Of a stretch of DNA of 64,000 bases, positions 43,046 to 52,575 are shown piece after piece. The stretch spans positions 1 through 64,000 of the forward strand of contig JAJPKF010000010.1 in the NCBI GenBank assembly GCA_021323865.1, written 5' to 3'. How positions within the stretch are numbered: the stretch's first letter is position 1; each line of letters begins with the position of its first letter. The notes beneath the pieces are model-generated. The model worked only from the letters and a program-made list of their open reading frames with translations, had not been told where the DNA came from and ran no database searches. This DNA is from Pseudomonadota bacterium (GTDB taxonomy: Bacteria; Chloroflexota; UBA5177; JAJPKF01). A program made the translations under genes and the position numbers.

Positions 43046-44497
43046 TCATTTGTTCCCTTGGATGAAGGTGGCGACCCGGGCGATTACCCGCGAGTTGGCG
43101 TTGCTGCCTACCAGGCTGGCCCAGCTCAGGAGGACGCGGTGCGAGATGCCGGAACCGGGGAGTGCCGCGATGCCGAAGGTGTCCCCCGGCCAATGCGATG
43201 TCCGGCCGAACTGCTTCGACACCCGCACGGCCCCGGTGAGCCAGCCCTTCTTGATCGAGAACTCTCGGAGATAGAGCCCATATCCCTTCGGGGAGCTGGA
43301 CGACAGCCAGGCGACGTCGGCCATGCCTGCCGGCCCTCCCGACACCTCGACGATGTGGAGCGCATTGGTGGCGTCAGGTGTCACTCGCCGCGGCCGTGAC
43401 CATACCCTCCCGTGATCCTCGGAATAGGAGAGCCAGCCGATGTCGTGCTTTCCGTCCTGCGTGTCCCAGGTTGCATAGAGGTTGCCGGCCCGGTCGCCGG
43501 ACATATCACCATCTACCCACCAATTGGTATGTGACATGGTGGGGTTCGTGGGGCCAATCCGAACCGGCCGGGACCAGGAGGTTCCGCCATTCGTGGAATC
43601 GGTGAAGTAGGCATGGGCGGTGCTCAGCCGGTGCCTGCCGTCGTGGCTCACATGGTACGCCTGGAAGTCCACGTCGACGTGCCCGTTCCGCTGGACCAGA
43701 AGGGGAGCCGAGTCGGCCCCTCCGTTGGGGAATCCAGGAGTGACATGGATCATCGGTCTCCACGACTTCCCGCCGTCGACGGACTTCTGCACCACGATGT
43801 TCAGCTCTCCCGCCTTGAAGTAGCAGCTCGAGTGTGGTGGGCATGCAACGTCGACGGAGGCCGCGCTCGGGCTGAAGTCCCAGGTCAGGTAGAGGCTGCC
43901 GTTGGGAGCCACGGCCAGGAAATCCCGATCACCGAAGTTGCCGGCGTCCTTCGGCGGCACCCGAAGGTATGAGACCTGGGGGAAGGTGCGGCCATGGTCA
44001 AATGATGCCTCGACGACCGGGTAGAAGGTGTTTTTGGCTTGGATCATGAACGAAACGTACACGGTGCCGTTCGGCCCCACCGCGACCGCCGGATCCCAGG
44101 GGCCGCCGGGGTGCCGGCCGTTGGGGGCCGAGCCCGGTAGCCCGATTGATCGACCGAAGCTCTTACCACCGTTGTCGGAGGCGGCGAAACGGATGTCGTA
44201 GGTGCGACCCGTCACCTCATTCACGCCGATCCAGGCGGCATACACGTAGCGTCCCGACCGGCTGGCCGCCAGCTCCACCTCCGCGTTGTCCAGCTGGTCC
44301 GCCGGATTGCTGATCTGTCGTGTCGGTCCGAGGGAGAAGTGTGGTTGTGACGCCAAGGCACTTGGGCTTGGAAGGCCCCCAACGGGGAAGACGCCCACGG
44401 TCGGCCCGCTGTGCGTTGCAGCCAGGGGCCAGCCGCGGAAGAGGATCGCATAGAGAGCGATGAGCGTTGTCGTGATGACCACGATGCGTCTGATCAT
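43046..44497 (-). CDS. Exported sialidase-fold (Asp-box) protein
   Basis: The 483-residue protein has an N-terminal signal/anchor (MIRRIVVITTTLIALYAILF), then a beta-propeller with Asp boxes: ASDNGGKSF, SFDHGRTF, SVDGGKSW, STNGGTSWS and SEDHGRVWS. It also has SGDRAGNLYATWDTQDGK and an Arg-containing first blade. Asp-box propellers occur in sialidases, where they are structural only; the catalytic Arg triad, Tyr and Glu are not clearly identifiable. A CPPHSSC pair could form a disulphide. It is exported and may bind or hydrolyse glycans. CGGAG 6 bases upstream supports the ATG at 44497. Confidence 0.75.
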   Translation of the reverse strand: MIRRIVVITTTLIALYAILFRGWPLAATHSGPTVGVFPVGGLPSPSALASQPHFSLGPTRQISNPADQLDNAEVELAASRSGRYVYAAWIGVNEVTGRTYDIRFAASDNGGKSFGRSIGLPGSAPNGRHPGGPWDPAVAVGPNGTVYVSFMIQAKNTFYPVVEASFDHGRTFPQVSYLRVPPKDAGNFGDRDFLAVAPNGSLYLTWDFSPSAASVDVACPPHSSCYFKAGELNIVVQKSVDGGKSWRPMIHVTPGFPNGGADSAPLLVQRNGHVDVDFQAYHVSHDGRHRLSTAHAYFTDSTNGGTSWSRPVRIGPTNPTMSHTNWWVDGDMSGDRAGNLYATWDTQDGKHDIGWLSYSEDHGRVWSRPRRVTPDATNALHIVEVSGGPAGMADVAWLSSSSPKGYGLYLREFSIKKGWLTGAVRVSKQFGRTSHWPGDTFGIAALPGSGISHRVLLSWASLVGSNANSRVIARVATFIQGNK

Positions 44498-44544
44498 GCT
44501 TACTCCGGTAGGATGAATCTCGAGAGCGGCGGCCATTCGTGCAC

Positions 44545-44970
44545 CTACGAGCCGACCTCATCGGCAAGGACCGTGAACCCCACTTCGGCCGCTTGGGCCA
44601 CTGTTCGATAGATGGGACACCGGGCCCGATAGCCCTCCACAAAGCGCTCGAGCTCCTGCTGAGAGGGGCCGCTCCCTCGCACGACCAGCTCGATGGAGTC
44701 GAAGCGCGTGGGCTCCTGCGCGCGCCGAATCGCAGTGATCTCGACCGTTACCGCGTCGAGGTTGGCCCCTGCCTCTCGAGCGAGCTGCTCGACCCAGTGG
44801 ACGCAGCACGAGGAGATGGAGCTGACGAACACCTCCACCGGCGTAAGCTCTTCCTTGGGATCGCGGGTCCCGTCAATCACGAAGTGATGGTTGCGCGTGG
44901 AGTTGAGAGTCCGTCCGTACACGTGCGTGGCTGCAGTCGAGACGGTATTGACGATCAGCTCATCCGCCAT
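44545..44970 (-). CDS. OsmC/Ohr-family protein
   Basis: The 141-residue protein matches the OsmC/Ohr fold, whose members reduce organic hydroperoxides using two Cys. The first Cys lies in VFVSSISSCCVHWVEQLA (helix 2, about residues 54-55) and the second in YRARCPIYRTVAQA near residue 117, so the peroxidatic pair is present, with an extra adjacent Cys. GGAGGGGAAC lies upstream of the ATG. It is the last gene of the HAD-HerA/VWA operon, 21 bases after the VWA stop. Confidence 0.88.
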   Translation of the reverse strand: MADELIVNTVSTAATHVYGRTLNSTRNHHFVIDGTRDPKEELTPVEVFVSSISSCCVHWVEQLAREAGANLDAVTVEITAIRRAQEPTRFDSIELVVRGSGPSQQELERFVEGYRARCPIYRTVAQAAEVGFTVLADEVGS

Positions 44971-44991
44971 GGTTCCCCTCCGCCATTCGGT

Positions 44992-47106
44992 CTAGTAGCG
45001 CTTGGAAACTCGGCGGTCGAGGTAATCCAGGAGCACCCGTTCGCCGAGATGATATGGACCGGTCAGGAAGGCACGCCCTCGATTCACTGCCGTCATGCGT
45101 TCCACGAACCCCACCAGGGCCGGGTCGTCGTCCAGCATGAAGGTATTGATCACAATCCCCTCGCGGGAGCAGCGGGCCGCCTCGGCCAGAGCGGCCCGAC
45201 GCACGAATCCGGGCGCCGGGTAGTTGACATAGATGCCGCCGTTCGGTATGGCGCACGCGGTCGGCTCACCGTCGGTGACGAAGAGAACCTGCCGGTTGCC
45301 GCTGCGGTGCCGGCCCAGGAGGCGCCGCGAGAGCGACAGAGCCATCTCGTAGTTGGTGCCCTGTACCATGTAGTTCTCGGCCAGGCCGGGCAGCTCCTCT
45401 CGGGTCAGCTCGAAGGCCACGTCCGCGAAGCCGATGACGTAGAGGGCGTCGTGCGGGAACTGACTCCGGATGAGGCTGTCCAGGGCCAATGCCGTCTTCT
45501 TGGCCTCCAGAAACAGGCCGCGTAGAAACATGGAGCGGGAGGTGTCGATCGCCAGAACGGTGGCATGCCGCACCGCCTTCTCGGTCTCGTAGACGTCGAA
45601 GTCCTCCGGGAGAACGCGGAGCGGAGACCGTGCGCCTCGACGAACACTGTTCATCAGGGTGCTGCGGAGGTCGACGTGGAACGGGTCGCCGAACTGATAG
45701 GGGCGGCTGTGCGCGGCCAGGTCGCCGCCCTCTCCGCGCCGGTGCGTCTGGTGTCCGCCTTGCCGGTCATTCTTGAGCTTCTGGAAGATCTCTCGCAGCG
45801 CGCTGTCTCCCAGCCGCCGAATGGCGCGCGCCGTCAGCTCCATGCGGTCTCCGTTGCGCTTCAGGTAGCCGGCCTCCAGGAGCGCCTGGGCCATGTCCCG
45901 GACCGCCTCGATCTGTGCCGCCATCCGCCGTCCGAAGAGGCCGTGAGGGTCCTGTCCGGCTTCTCCGGCGTCCATGAGGGCCGAGAGGGGGTCTCTGGCC
46001 AGAGAGTCCTCCAGCTGCTCCATCGCCTGGAGACGGCGCATCATGTCCAGGGCCTGGCCGAAGCCCGGGGCGTCCTCTCCCTCGAAGGGGAAGCCGGAGC
46101 CGGAGATCGGGTAGCCCATGGCCTCCAGGTTGGCGGCCAGCTGGGCGAGGTCGAGCTGCAGCCGGTCGTCGCGCAGCAGCTCCTGGATCATGTCCTCCAG
46201 CTCTTTGCGCGCCTGTGGATCCATGCTGTCGAGGAGTGACTGAATCTGTGCCGCCTGCCGCTGGAGATGGCGCAAGAGGTCGTCGAGGGATTCGATACCC
46301 GGCGGGAAGTTGTCGCCCCATCGCTCCATGAAGCGAGCAAAGGCGCCCCGATCGCCGGCCTGACTGGCTTCGATCATCTCGTTGAGGTCCTGCACCATCT
46401 GCCGGGTGCCGGCAAGATCCTCGGGCGACAGCTGACCGATGCCGTCCTTGAGGCCCTGGCTGTACTGCTGCAGCACGCGGCGCTGCAAGTCTCCAATCAG
46501 CCGCTCAAACGCCTCGCGGGCCTCAGGAGAGATGAAATCATATTCCCGCAGACCCCGGATGCGGCCGGCATTGTCGGGGGGAAGCGCGTCGAGCTGCTGT
46601 TCCTTTCGATGCAGCAGGTTTTCGAGCATCTGTTGAAACCCATCCCCGCCGGCCGACGACCCCGGCTCCGATTGCCCCGTGGAGGACGGCGGCGCCGCTC
46701 CCGGTTCGGCCGCAGCCGACTGGCCTTCCGGCCCCGCACCCGAGTTCTCCACGGACTGAGATCCCGCGTCTTCGCGACGGGCCTGGATGCCGGCCTGTTC
46801 GGTCTGGATGATGTCGTCGAGCTGCTCCCGGATCGCGTCAAGGGTGCGCGAGGGATCGTAACGGTCGAGCATCGCCTCCCGCTCCCGCCGCATTTGCTGT
46901 AGGAGCCGGCGCAGGCCGTCAAAGCTGCGGCCGTCCGGGAGGGTGAACCCGCGCTGGAGCAGGTTGCGCAGCGCCTTCCGCGGGTCGCCGGCCCGCAGGA
47001 GGTCGTCGGCGAGCTGATCGAGGATCTCGTCGGGAGAGAAGTCGGGAACGTCCTGGCTTCCGTCCCAGGCCGAGTACCGGTAGGGGAGAGGAGCTTCCAT
47101 GGTCAT
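44992..47106 (-). CDS. Large VWA-domain protein
   Basis: The 704-residue cytoplasmic protein has an N-terminal helical region (DEILDQLADDLLRAGDPRK), a Gly/Ser/Pro-rich disordered linker near 125-170, a long helical middle (about 190-430) and a C-terminal VWA domain with MIDAS AIDTSRSM (near 520) and FVTDGEPTAC. This composition matches large bacterial VWA proteins often paired with MoxR-type ATPases; here the upstream partner is a HAD-HerA-like ATPase instead. VWA proteins of this type act as metal-dependent adaptors. It starts 55 bases after the ATPase stop. Confidence 0.85.
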   Translation of the reverse strand: MTMEAPLPYRYSAWDGSQDVPDFSPDEILDQLADDLLRAGDPRKALRNLLQRGFTLPDGRSFDGLRRLLQQMRREREAMLDRYDPSRTLDAIREQLDDIIQTEQAGIQARREDAGSQSVENSGAGPEGQSAAAEPGAAPPSSTGQSEPGSSAGGDGFQQMLENLLHRKEQQLDALPPDNAGRIRGLREYDFISPEAREAFERLIGDLQRRVLQQYSQGLKDGIGQLSPEDLAGTRQMVQDLNEMIEASQAGDRGAFARFMERWGDNFPPGIESLDDLLRHLQRQAAQIQSLLDSMDPQARKELEDMIQELLRDDRLQLDLAQLAANLEAMGYPISGSGFPFEGEDAPGFGQALDMMRRLQAMEQLEDSLARDPLSALMDAGEAGQDPHGLFGRRMAAQIEAVRDMAQALLEAGYLKRNGDRMELTARAIRRLGDSALREIFQKLKNDRQGGHQTHRRGEGGDLAAHSRPYQFGDPFHVDLRSTLMNSVRRGARSPLRVLPEDFDVYETEKAVRHATVLAIDTSRSMFLRGLFLEAKKTALALDSLIRSQFPHDALYVIGFADVAFELTREELPGLAENYMVQGTNYEMALSLSRRLLGRHRSGNRQVLFVTDGEPTACAIPNGGIYVNYPAPGFVRRAALAEAARCSREGIVINTFMLDDDPALVGFVERMTAVNRGRAFLTGPYHLGERVLLDYLDRRVSKRY

Positions 47107-47161
47107 CTGGCAGCCAAAGGGTACGTCATTCTAGGGGCGACCGGAGGCGGCTGGTTTGCGG

Positions 47162-48886
47162 TTACTCCGGCGCCGTGTAGCGCGCCTCGACGGCGTTTCG
47201 AATGGCCTCGCGGCTCGTGCCGGCATCGCCCTCGGCGTCTTCGACCCGAGCCGCCTCCTCGGCCAGCTCTCGGTCACCGATCATCTCTCGAAACCAGGTC
47301 GAGTAGTCGTGGCTGCGGAGATGATGGAGCCAGGTCTGGTCGTCCACCCCCTCGGCTATCTGTAAGAAGAGCATCAGGTTTTGGGCGCGAAGATTGAGCC
47401 GGCCATCGGGCCCCCGGAAGTAAAAGCTCTTTTCGGGAGCCAGCTCTCCCGCCGCGTACTTGCGGCGATGCCGCTGACTCTCGATGGTGGAGGGCTCGAA
47501 GCGCAGCTTCTCGGCCGTGTCGCTGCCGGTGTTCCACAGCACCACCTCGGGCGAGTGCAGCCGGCTGATGCCGGTCTTGGGCGCGGAACGTTCGGTCGCG
47601 TGGCCAAGCGAGGCAAGTGTGGCGTCGGGATCTTCGCCGACCACGATGGCGGTGGAGACCCTATCCAGAACGGAGCGGGAGATGTGCTCGGGATGAACGG
47701 TCACCAGCAACATGCTGAACAGCTCTTTGGGCAGTATCACGGCATCCGGATCCCGTTCCGCCGGCAGTAGGTGGTGCGCCTCGTCGACCACGATCCAGTG
47801 AGGCCGCCCGGTCGAGGCCCGCATCTCAACGAGATGGGGAAACAGGCTGGAGAAGAATGCCGGCCGGTCCGGCTGCGGAACGCCCAGGAGGTTGACGCTC
47901 ACGTTCTGAGCCGGATCGCCCAGCACGTCGACGATCTCCTGCTCGGTCGGCCGGCGTCCGGTGTCGCCGAGACTCACGGCCGGAGAGAAATCGGCATAGT
48001 CACCTTCGGGATCGATCAGACAGAACTGGTATCCCGATTGAGAGAGGCGCTCCAGGAACCCCATGGCGATGGTCGACTTGCCGCCGCCCGAGGTGCCGGC
48101 CAGCAGGACCACCGGGCCATAGGGCGAGAGGCGTCGCTCCCGGTCGTCGTCATCCGTTCCGAGGAGAATGTCGTGGCGGGCCAGCGTCGGGGACAGATCG
48201 TTCAGGTCGTTCTCGAGCAGCCGTTCGACCAGCTCGACGACGCCCTCGCCGTGGTCTCCCGTTGTCACGAAATCGGCTCGCTCCTTCAGCGCAGGAAGAG
48301 CATTGCCGACGGCCACCGCGCACTCGCAGGCCGAGAGGAAGGCGTGATCGTTCTCGGCATCGCCGACTCCCACCACGTTGTGTGGCGACAGGGCCAGGTC
48401 CGCGAGGGCCGCCGCCAGGCCGCTGGCCTTGTTCACGCCCGACGGCAGCACCATGACTGCGCCCTTGTTGAAGATCACCTGATACTCGAGCCCCAGCTTG
48501 GCGATCGTGTCGAGAACCGCCTGCTCGTGCGGGTGCCAGGTGGCCACGATGGCCCGGCCGACGTGCAGAGGCTCCACGTGTCGCCGCTTCAGCTCTTCCA
48601 CCAAAGCGGGCGGCGGCGGCTCCGTCAAGGCCTGCTCCCGGTTGCAGGAGGGGTCGTAGACGAGGGCGCCGTTCTCGGCCACGACCCGGTCGAACCGGTC
48701 CGTATAGGGAAACACTCGGTGGAGGTCGTCCAGCTCCCGGCCGGTCACCAGGATCAGGCGGCGCCCGCTCTCGGCGACCCGGCCGAGGGCCTGTGTGACG
48801 CGGTCCGGAACCACGCCGTCGCCGGCCAGGGTGCCGTCGTAGTCGGTCGCCAGTGCGAGGTAGCGCAGGGCCGCCTCCATGTCCAT
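47162..48886 (-). CDS. HAD phosphatase-HerA-like P-loop ATPase fusion
   Basis: The 574-residue protein fuses two domains. Residues 1-230 form a Cof/HAD-IIB hydrolase (ATDYDGTL with Asp15 and Asp17, VTGRELDDL, VGVGDAENDHAFL). Residues about 255-570 form a HerA/VirB4-like ATPase with Walker A AGTSGGGKST (263-272), LIDPEGDYADF and Walker B HWIVVDEAHHLLP (363-375). HAD-IIB enzymes act on sugar phosphates; HerA ATPases are ring motors. The open frame continues upstream to 49063, but homology starts at MDMEAALRY. A VWA protein and OsmC follow. No ribosome-binding site is evident, so the mRNA may be leaderless. Confidence 0.82.
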   Translation of the reverse strand: MDMEAALRYLALATDYDGTLAGDGVVPDRVTQALGRVAESGRRLILVTGRELDDLHRVFPYTDRFDRVVAENGALVYDPSCNREQALTEPPPPALVEELKRRHVEPLHVGRAIVATWHPHEQAVLDTIAKLGLEYQVIFNKGAVMVLPSGVNKASGLAAALADLALSPHNVVGVGDAENDHAFLSACECAVAVGNALPALKERADFVTTGDHGEGVVELVERLLENDLNDLSPTLARHDILLGTDDDDRERRLSPYGPVVLLAGTSGGGKSTIAMGFLERLSQSGYQFCLIDPEGDYADFSPAVSLGDTGRRPTEQEIVDVLGDPAQNVSVNLLGVPQPDRPAFFSSLFPHLVEMRASTGRPHWIVVDEAHHLLPAERDPDAVILPKELFSMLLVTVHPEHISRSVLDRVSTAIVVGEDPDATLASLGHATERSAPKTGISRLHSPEVVLWNTGSDTAEKLRFEPSTIESQRHRRKYAAGELAPEKSFYFRGPDGRLNLRAQNLMLFLQIAEGVDDQTWLHHLRSHDYSTWFREMIGDRELAEEAARVEDAEGDAGTSREAIRNAVEARYTAPE

Positions 48887-49341
48887 GGTGGTCGTTGGGA
48901 GGCGCAAGAACAGGGCCAGGAAGTGTCTTCCCGGCCGTTGGGTAGGGGGCGGGGAGGAGGCAACCCGCCCTACGCCAACTGGAGCCCCTGGTCGAGACAG
49001 AGGAACGGGGGCCCAATGGCTGGCATCCAACTCCCAAGGTGGCCCGAAGTAGCGACGAGTCAAGACTCGATGCCTGGGCTGTCCGGGCGTTGCCGGAATG
49101 CACCCTGTCGGCCCCGCGATGCCGGCCTACCCATTCTCCGCACTTGCCGTAAGGCCGCTCATGACCGCGGCCTTCAGGAATCGCAGACGTGATTTGTGAA
49201 GCTCTCGGTTCCGCGCGTTCCCCCATACCTCACGAGCGGCGTCGCTGGCAGAGCCGTGACGGCGGCTGGGAACGACCCCGCGGCTGATGGTATGGTGGCT
49301 TCAGAAGAGGTTGCCAGGCTGTTGCGGATTGGGGTGAGGCG
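48887..49341. other. Divergent intergenic region
   Basis: About 455 bases between the HAD-HerA gene and the Asp-box lipoprotein gene, which point away from each other. It must contain promoters for both. I see no reliable -35/-10 pair, hairpin or small gene; GGGGTGAGG just before 49342 is the lipoprotein's ribosome-binding site. Confidence 0.5.
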
Positions 49342-50919
49342 ATGACCGGATCCGGCCGGTTGTTGAGACCGAGAGCCATGGGCCTGCCGCTATCCGTCCT
49401 GGCCTTCGCCACAGTCTTGACCGGCTGCGGATCGTCGTCGTCGGCGCCTCCCAAGAAGACTCCGACCCCCACGCGCACACCGGTGACCCACGTCGCGACC
49501 CGATACACGTCGGTCAGCTTTTTCGGTCCGCGGCTGGGCATGGTCACTCAGCCGCTGGCGGCCGGAACCCGCGTTTGGAAGACCACCAACGGTGGAAAGG
49601 CGTGGCGAAAGAGCACGGCCAGCATGACCCTGAACGACATCCAGCTCCGGGGCCGCAATCTCGCCTTCGCACTGGCCTCCGTGGGCGGCTGCTCCGGCCC
49701 GGGCACCCCGGGGTGCCGCAGTGGGATCGTCACCACCTCCAACGGCGGACGGTCGTGGTCTTGGGTATTTCGCCCACCCGCGCCCCTCACGGTCGCGACG
49801 TTCGGTTTTCGACGGGCGCGCGTTGGTTGGGCGGTTGTCGACAGCGGGACTGATTATGCCTACTCGCTGCTGACCACCAACGGGGGCGCATCCTGGCGCC
49901 ATGTGCTCACGAAGGTTGGCGGCATCGGCTCTCTGGAGTTCGTCTCTCCGAGAAAGGGTTTTGCCACCACCACCCCGAGCCGCGCGTTCCTCGCCCGCAT
50001 CGCCGCCAACCCCGGCCTCCACCAGAACGGCTGTCAGACCTCGCTGCTGGAGACGGTGAACGGCGGCCGGACATGGGTGAAGCGGCTGCACTTCAAACAC
50101 CGCTGTGCCGCCTTCATCGACTTCCTGTCCAGGGTCCATGGGTGGCTGCTGCTGACCAGCTGTCACAGCGGCGCCCTCTTCTGTCACCAGGGGCTTCTCC
50201 TGGAAACCCTCGACGGGGGCAAACGATGGGCGCGCCTCTGGTCGGGCTCCTACTCGTCGAGCACCGATGACGTCCTAAACGGCATCCACTTCGTCAATCC
50301 CAGCGTCGGCTGGATCCCGAGCGGCGACTCGGCTCGGCCGCTTTCCAAGGGCGTCCTGGTGTCCACCGACGGAGGTCGCTCGTGGACCGACCATCTGGGG
50401 GCATGGGTCGTCCAAGCGGCAGGGATCGCGCCCGTCAATGCCACCCAAGGCTGGGTGATCGGCTCACTCCTGCAGTGCCGTCAGATCTGCTCGGCCCTCT
50501 TTCACACCGTCAATGGCGGACTGACCTGGAAGCGGGCCGTCTTGGGCCCTCGACCGCCGCGCCTGATATACGGAAGGCCGGACGCCGTGGTGGCTCGCTA
50601 CTTCCCGGCCAACAAACCCATCAAGGGGCTCACACGTCGAAGCGTTCGCATCAACCGGCTCGGCCGCGTTCGCCATCTCGTCCGTCTGCTCAACCACCTG
50701 CACGTCTTTCAGTCGTTGAGGGCCACCTGCAGTGCAACGGCGGCCGACATCTACGATCTGCGTTTCGTGTATCGGACCCGCACCGTGCTGGTGGTGGCGA
50801 GGGTGGGCGGCTGCTCGTACGTGTATCATCCCGGGCGTAAATCCTTCGCGTTGACGCCGCCGACGATCACGGCCATTCAACGGCTGCTGCGCGTTCGGCA
50901 CATTCGGACACACCGCTAG
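49342..50919 (+). CDS. Lipoprotein with seven Asp-box repeats (Ycf48/BNR-like propeller)
   Basis: This 525-residue product has a lipoprotein signal (LPLSVLAFATVLTGCG, lipobox LTGC), a Pro/Thr linker, then seven blades marked by TTNGGKAW, TSNGGRSW, TTNGGASW, TVNGGRTW, TLDGGKRW, STDGGRSW and TVNGGLTW. Such NGG-W Asp-box repeats are characteristic of Ycf48/HCF136-like or BNR propellers, but there is no photosynthetic context. A C-terminal about 130-residue segment is unrelated and contains several Cys. It is an exported binding protein. GGTGAGG just upstream of the ATG supports the start. Confidence 0.82.
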   Translation: MTGSGRLLRPRAMGLPLSVLAFATVLTGCGSSSSAPPKKTPTPTRTPVTHVATRYTSVSFFGPRLGMVTQPLAAGTRVWKTTNGGKAWRKSTASMTLNDIQLRGRNLAFALASVGGCSGPGTPGCRSGIVTTSNGGRSWSWVFRPPAPLTVATFGFRRARVGWAVVDSGTDYAYSLLTTNGGASWRHVLTKVGGIGSLEFVSPRKGFATTTPSRAFLARIAANPGLHQNGCQTSLLETVNGGRTWVKRLHFKHRCAAFIDFLSRVHGWLLLTSCHSGALFCHQGLLLETLDGGKRWARLWSGSYSSSTDDVLNGIHFVNPSVGWIPSGDSARPLSKGVLVSTDGGRSWTDHLGAWVVQAAGIAPVNATQGWVIGSLLQCRQICSALFHTVNGGLTWKRAVLGPRPPRLIYGRPDAVVARYFPANKPIKGLTRRSVRINRLGRVRHLVRLLNHLHVFQSLRATCSATAADIYDLRFVYRTRTVLVVARVGGCSYVYHPGRKSFALTPPTITAIQRLLRVRHIRTHR

Positions 50920-51050
50920 GGGTAGGCCCTCCCTCCGGCATTCATCGGCCGTTTCGCGAGCCGACGAGTCCTCCCTGAGTCGGAAGGACGACCGGGCCGT
51001 CCGCGGTGCGAGAGGGCAACAGCTGCCGAAGTTGCCGGCTTGGAGCCGGT

Positions 51051-51488
51051 TTAGTGCGGGCGTGGCGCGGCAGTGACGCCGGATCCCAGCGCTCCTGCGC
51101 CGCGCCGCTCGGCCTCCTGCTCGGCAGCCACGTCCTCGGCAAGGGCCACGAAGTGCAGAAGGGTATCGAGGCTGAAGGGCTTGGGCAGCCACGCCTCAAA
51201 GCACGCCATGGCCCGCTGACGCGCAATGGTCGGGTCGGCGGTCGATATCGCGATGATGGGGACATCCGAGCAGCTGGTCGACTTCAGCCTCTCGGCGGAC
51301 AGGAGACCGTTCTCGACCGGTTGCACCAGATCCATCAGCACTAGATCCGGCCGATGGTCCGAGGCCAGGCGAATGGCCTCGTCGGTGCTGGCCGCCTGCC
51401 GCACCGCGTATCCCTCGCCGTCGAGGAACACGGAGAGCATGCGCAGCATCTCGGGATCGTCGTCGACGATCAGGATATCGTGGCCCAT
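51051..51488 (-). CDS. Stand-alone response-regulator receiver protein
   Basis: The 145-residue protein is a single receiver domain: ILIVDDDPEMLRML, phospho-Asp in LVLMDLVQPVENG, the Thr-equivalent in IIAISTADP and Lys in WLPKPF. A short Ala/Glu-rich tail follows. No output domain or histidine kinase gene is adjacent, so it is an orphan receiver that may act in a phosphorelay or bind another protein. The ATG at 51488 has GGGAGG just before it; a start at 51518 is less likely. Confidence 0.88.
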   Translation of the reverse strand: MGHDILIVDDDPEMLRMLSVFLDGEGYAVRQAASTDEAIRLASDHRPDLVLMDLVQPVENGLLSAERLKSTSCSDVPIIAISTADPTIARQRAMACFEAWLPKPFSLDTLLHFVALAEDVAAEQEAERRGAGALGSGVTAAPRPH

Positions 51489-51639
51489 CCTCCCGCCCCC
51501 CTGATTGAACGATAGCAATTCTGGAAGCCATTTTTGGCCTCAATTTTGGGTATCGGAAACCGTCTCTCGGGAACTAGACTCAGGCGAGCGCGAGACCTGC
51601 CGACCGGCTGGCAGAGCCGCCTAGTCGAACGGGAGCAGC

Positions 51640-52557
51640 ATGCGAATCGTCGTAACCGGAGCGACCGGATTCATCGGCTCGCATCTGTGCCGCGCACTGA
51701 CGGGACGGGGCGACGAAGTGGTGGCGCTGACCCGCAAACCGGATCGAGCCGGACCTCGATTGCCTTCCTCGGTTCGATCGGTCGGCTGGTCCCCGCCGGA
51801 GGTCTCGCCGTCGTGGGCGCAGGAATTGGATGGGGTCGACGGTGTCGTCAATCTGGCCGGTGAGCCGGTGGCCGACCGGCCCTGGACGGCGCAGCAAAAG
51901 GAACGCATCGCCCGGAGCCGCATCGATGCCACCACGGCAATCGTGGAGGCGATGGATCGGTGTGAGCGGCCTCCGACCGTGCTGGTGAGCGGCTCGGCAG
52001 TGGGCTACTACGGGTCCCGAGGCGACGAGAAGTTGACCGAGGACAGCCCGCCGGCCCAGGACTTTCTGGCAACGGTCGTCGATCGCTGGGAGGAAGCGGC
52101 TCGGGCAGCCGAAGAGCTGGGCGTTCGCGTCACCCTGCTGCGCACCGCCGGTATGGTACTGGGTACCGACGGTGGAGCGCTGCCCCGCCTGGCGCTGCCC
52201 TTCAAGCTGTTCATGGGGGGCATCCTCGGCCCGCCTGTGCAGCTCGTTTCTTGGATTCACATCGAGGATGAGGTTGGCCTCATTCTCCTTGCGCTTGAGC
52301 GAGCGGACGGCTCGGGACCGCTCAACGCGGTCGCGCCGCATCCGGTCGACATGCGGTCGTTCTCTCACAGCCTCGGCAGGGCGCTGCATCGCCCCGTTTG
52401 GGCCCCGGGCATTCCGCTCGCCGTCCGCCTCATGCTGGGCGAACGAGCGTCGGTGGTCTTCGCCAGCCAGAATGTCATTCCCGCCCGGGCCGAGCAGCTC
52501 GGCTATCGATTCCGTTACCCGACACTGGACGAGGCTCTCAGCAACCTCTACCCGTAA
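51640..52557 (+). CDS. TIGR01777-type SDR epimerase
   Basis: The 305-residue product is an extended SDR of the TIGR01777 (YfcH/SulA-like) family. It has the NAD(P) motif VTGATGFIGSHLC (5-17), VNLAGEPVADRPWT, the active-site SGSAVGYYGSRGDE and VTLLRTAGMVLG, and VSWIHIEDEV. The function of this family is not established; it is thought to act on a nucleotide- or quinone-linked substrate. GGGAG lies upstream of the ATG. Confidence 0.88.
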   Translation: MRIVVTGATGFIGSHLCRALTGRGDEVVALTRKPDRAGPRLPSSVRSVGWSPPEVSPSWAQELDGVDGVVNLAGEPVADRPWTAQQKERIARSRIDATTAIVEAMDRCERPPTVLVSGSAVGYYGSRGDEKLTEDSPPAQDFLATVVDRWEEAARAAEELGVRVTLLRTAGMVLGTDGGALPRLALPFKLFMGGILGPPVQLVSWIHIEDEVGLILLALERADGSGPLNAVAPHPVDMRSFSHSLGRALHRPVWAPGIPLAVRLMLGERASVVFASQNVIPARAEQLGYRFRYPTLDEALSNLYP

Positions 52558-52575
52558 CCCGGAGGGAACCGACCG

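Noticed and set aside
47771-49192. Long plus-strand frame (473 codons) opposite the HAD-HerA gene
   Set aside because: It mirrors the real coding strand and has no domain; such antisense frames are expected at this G+C content.
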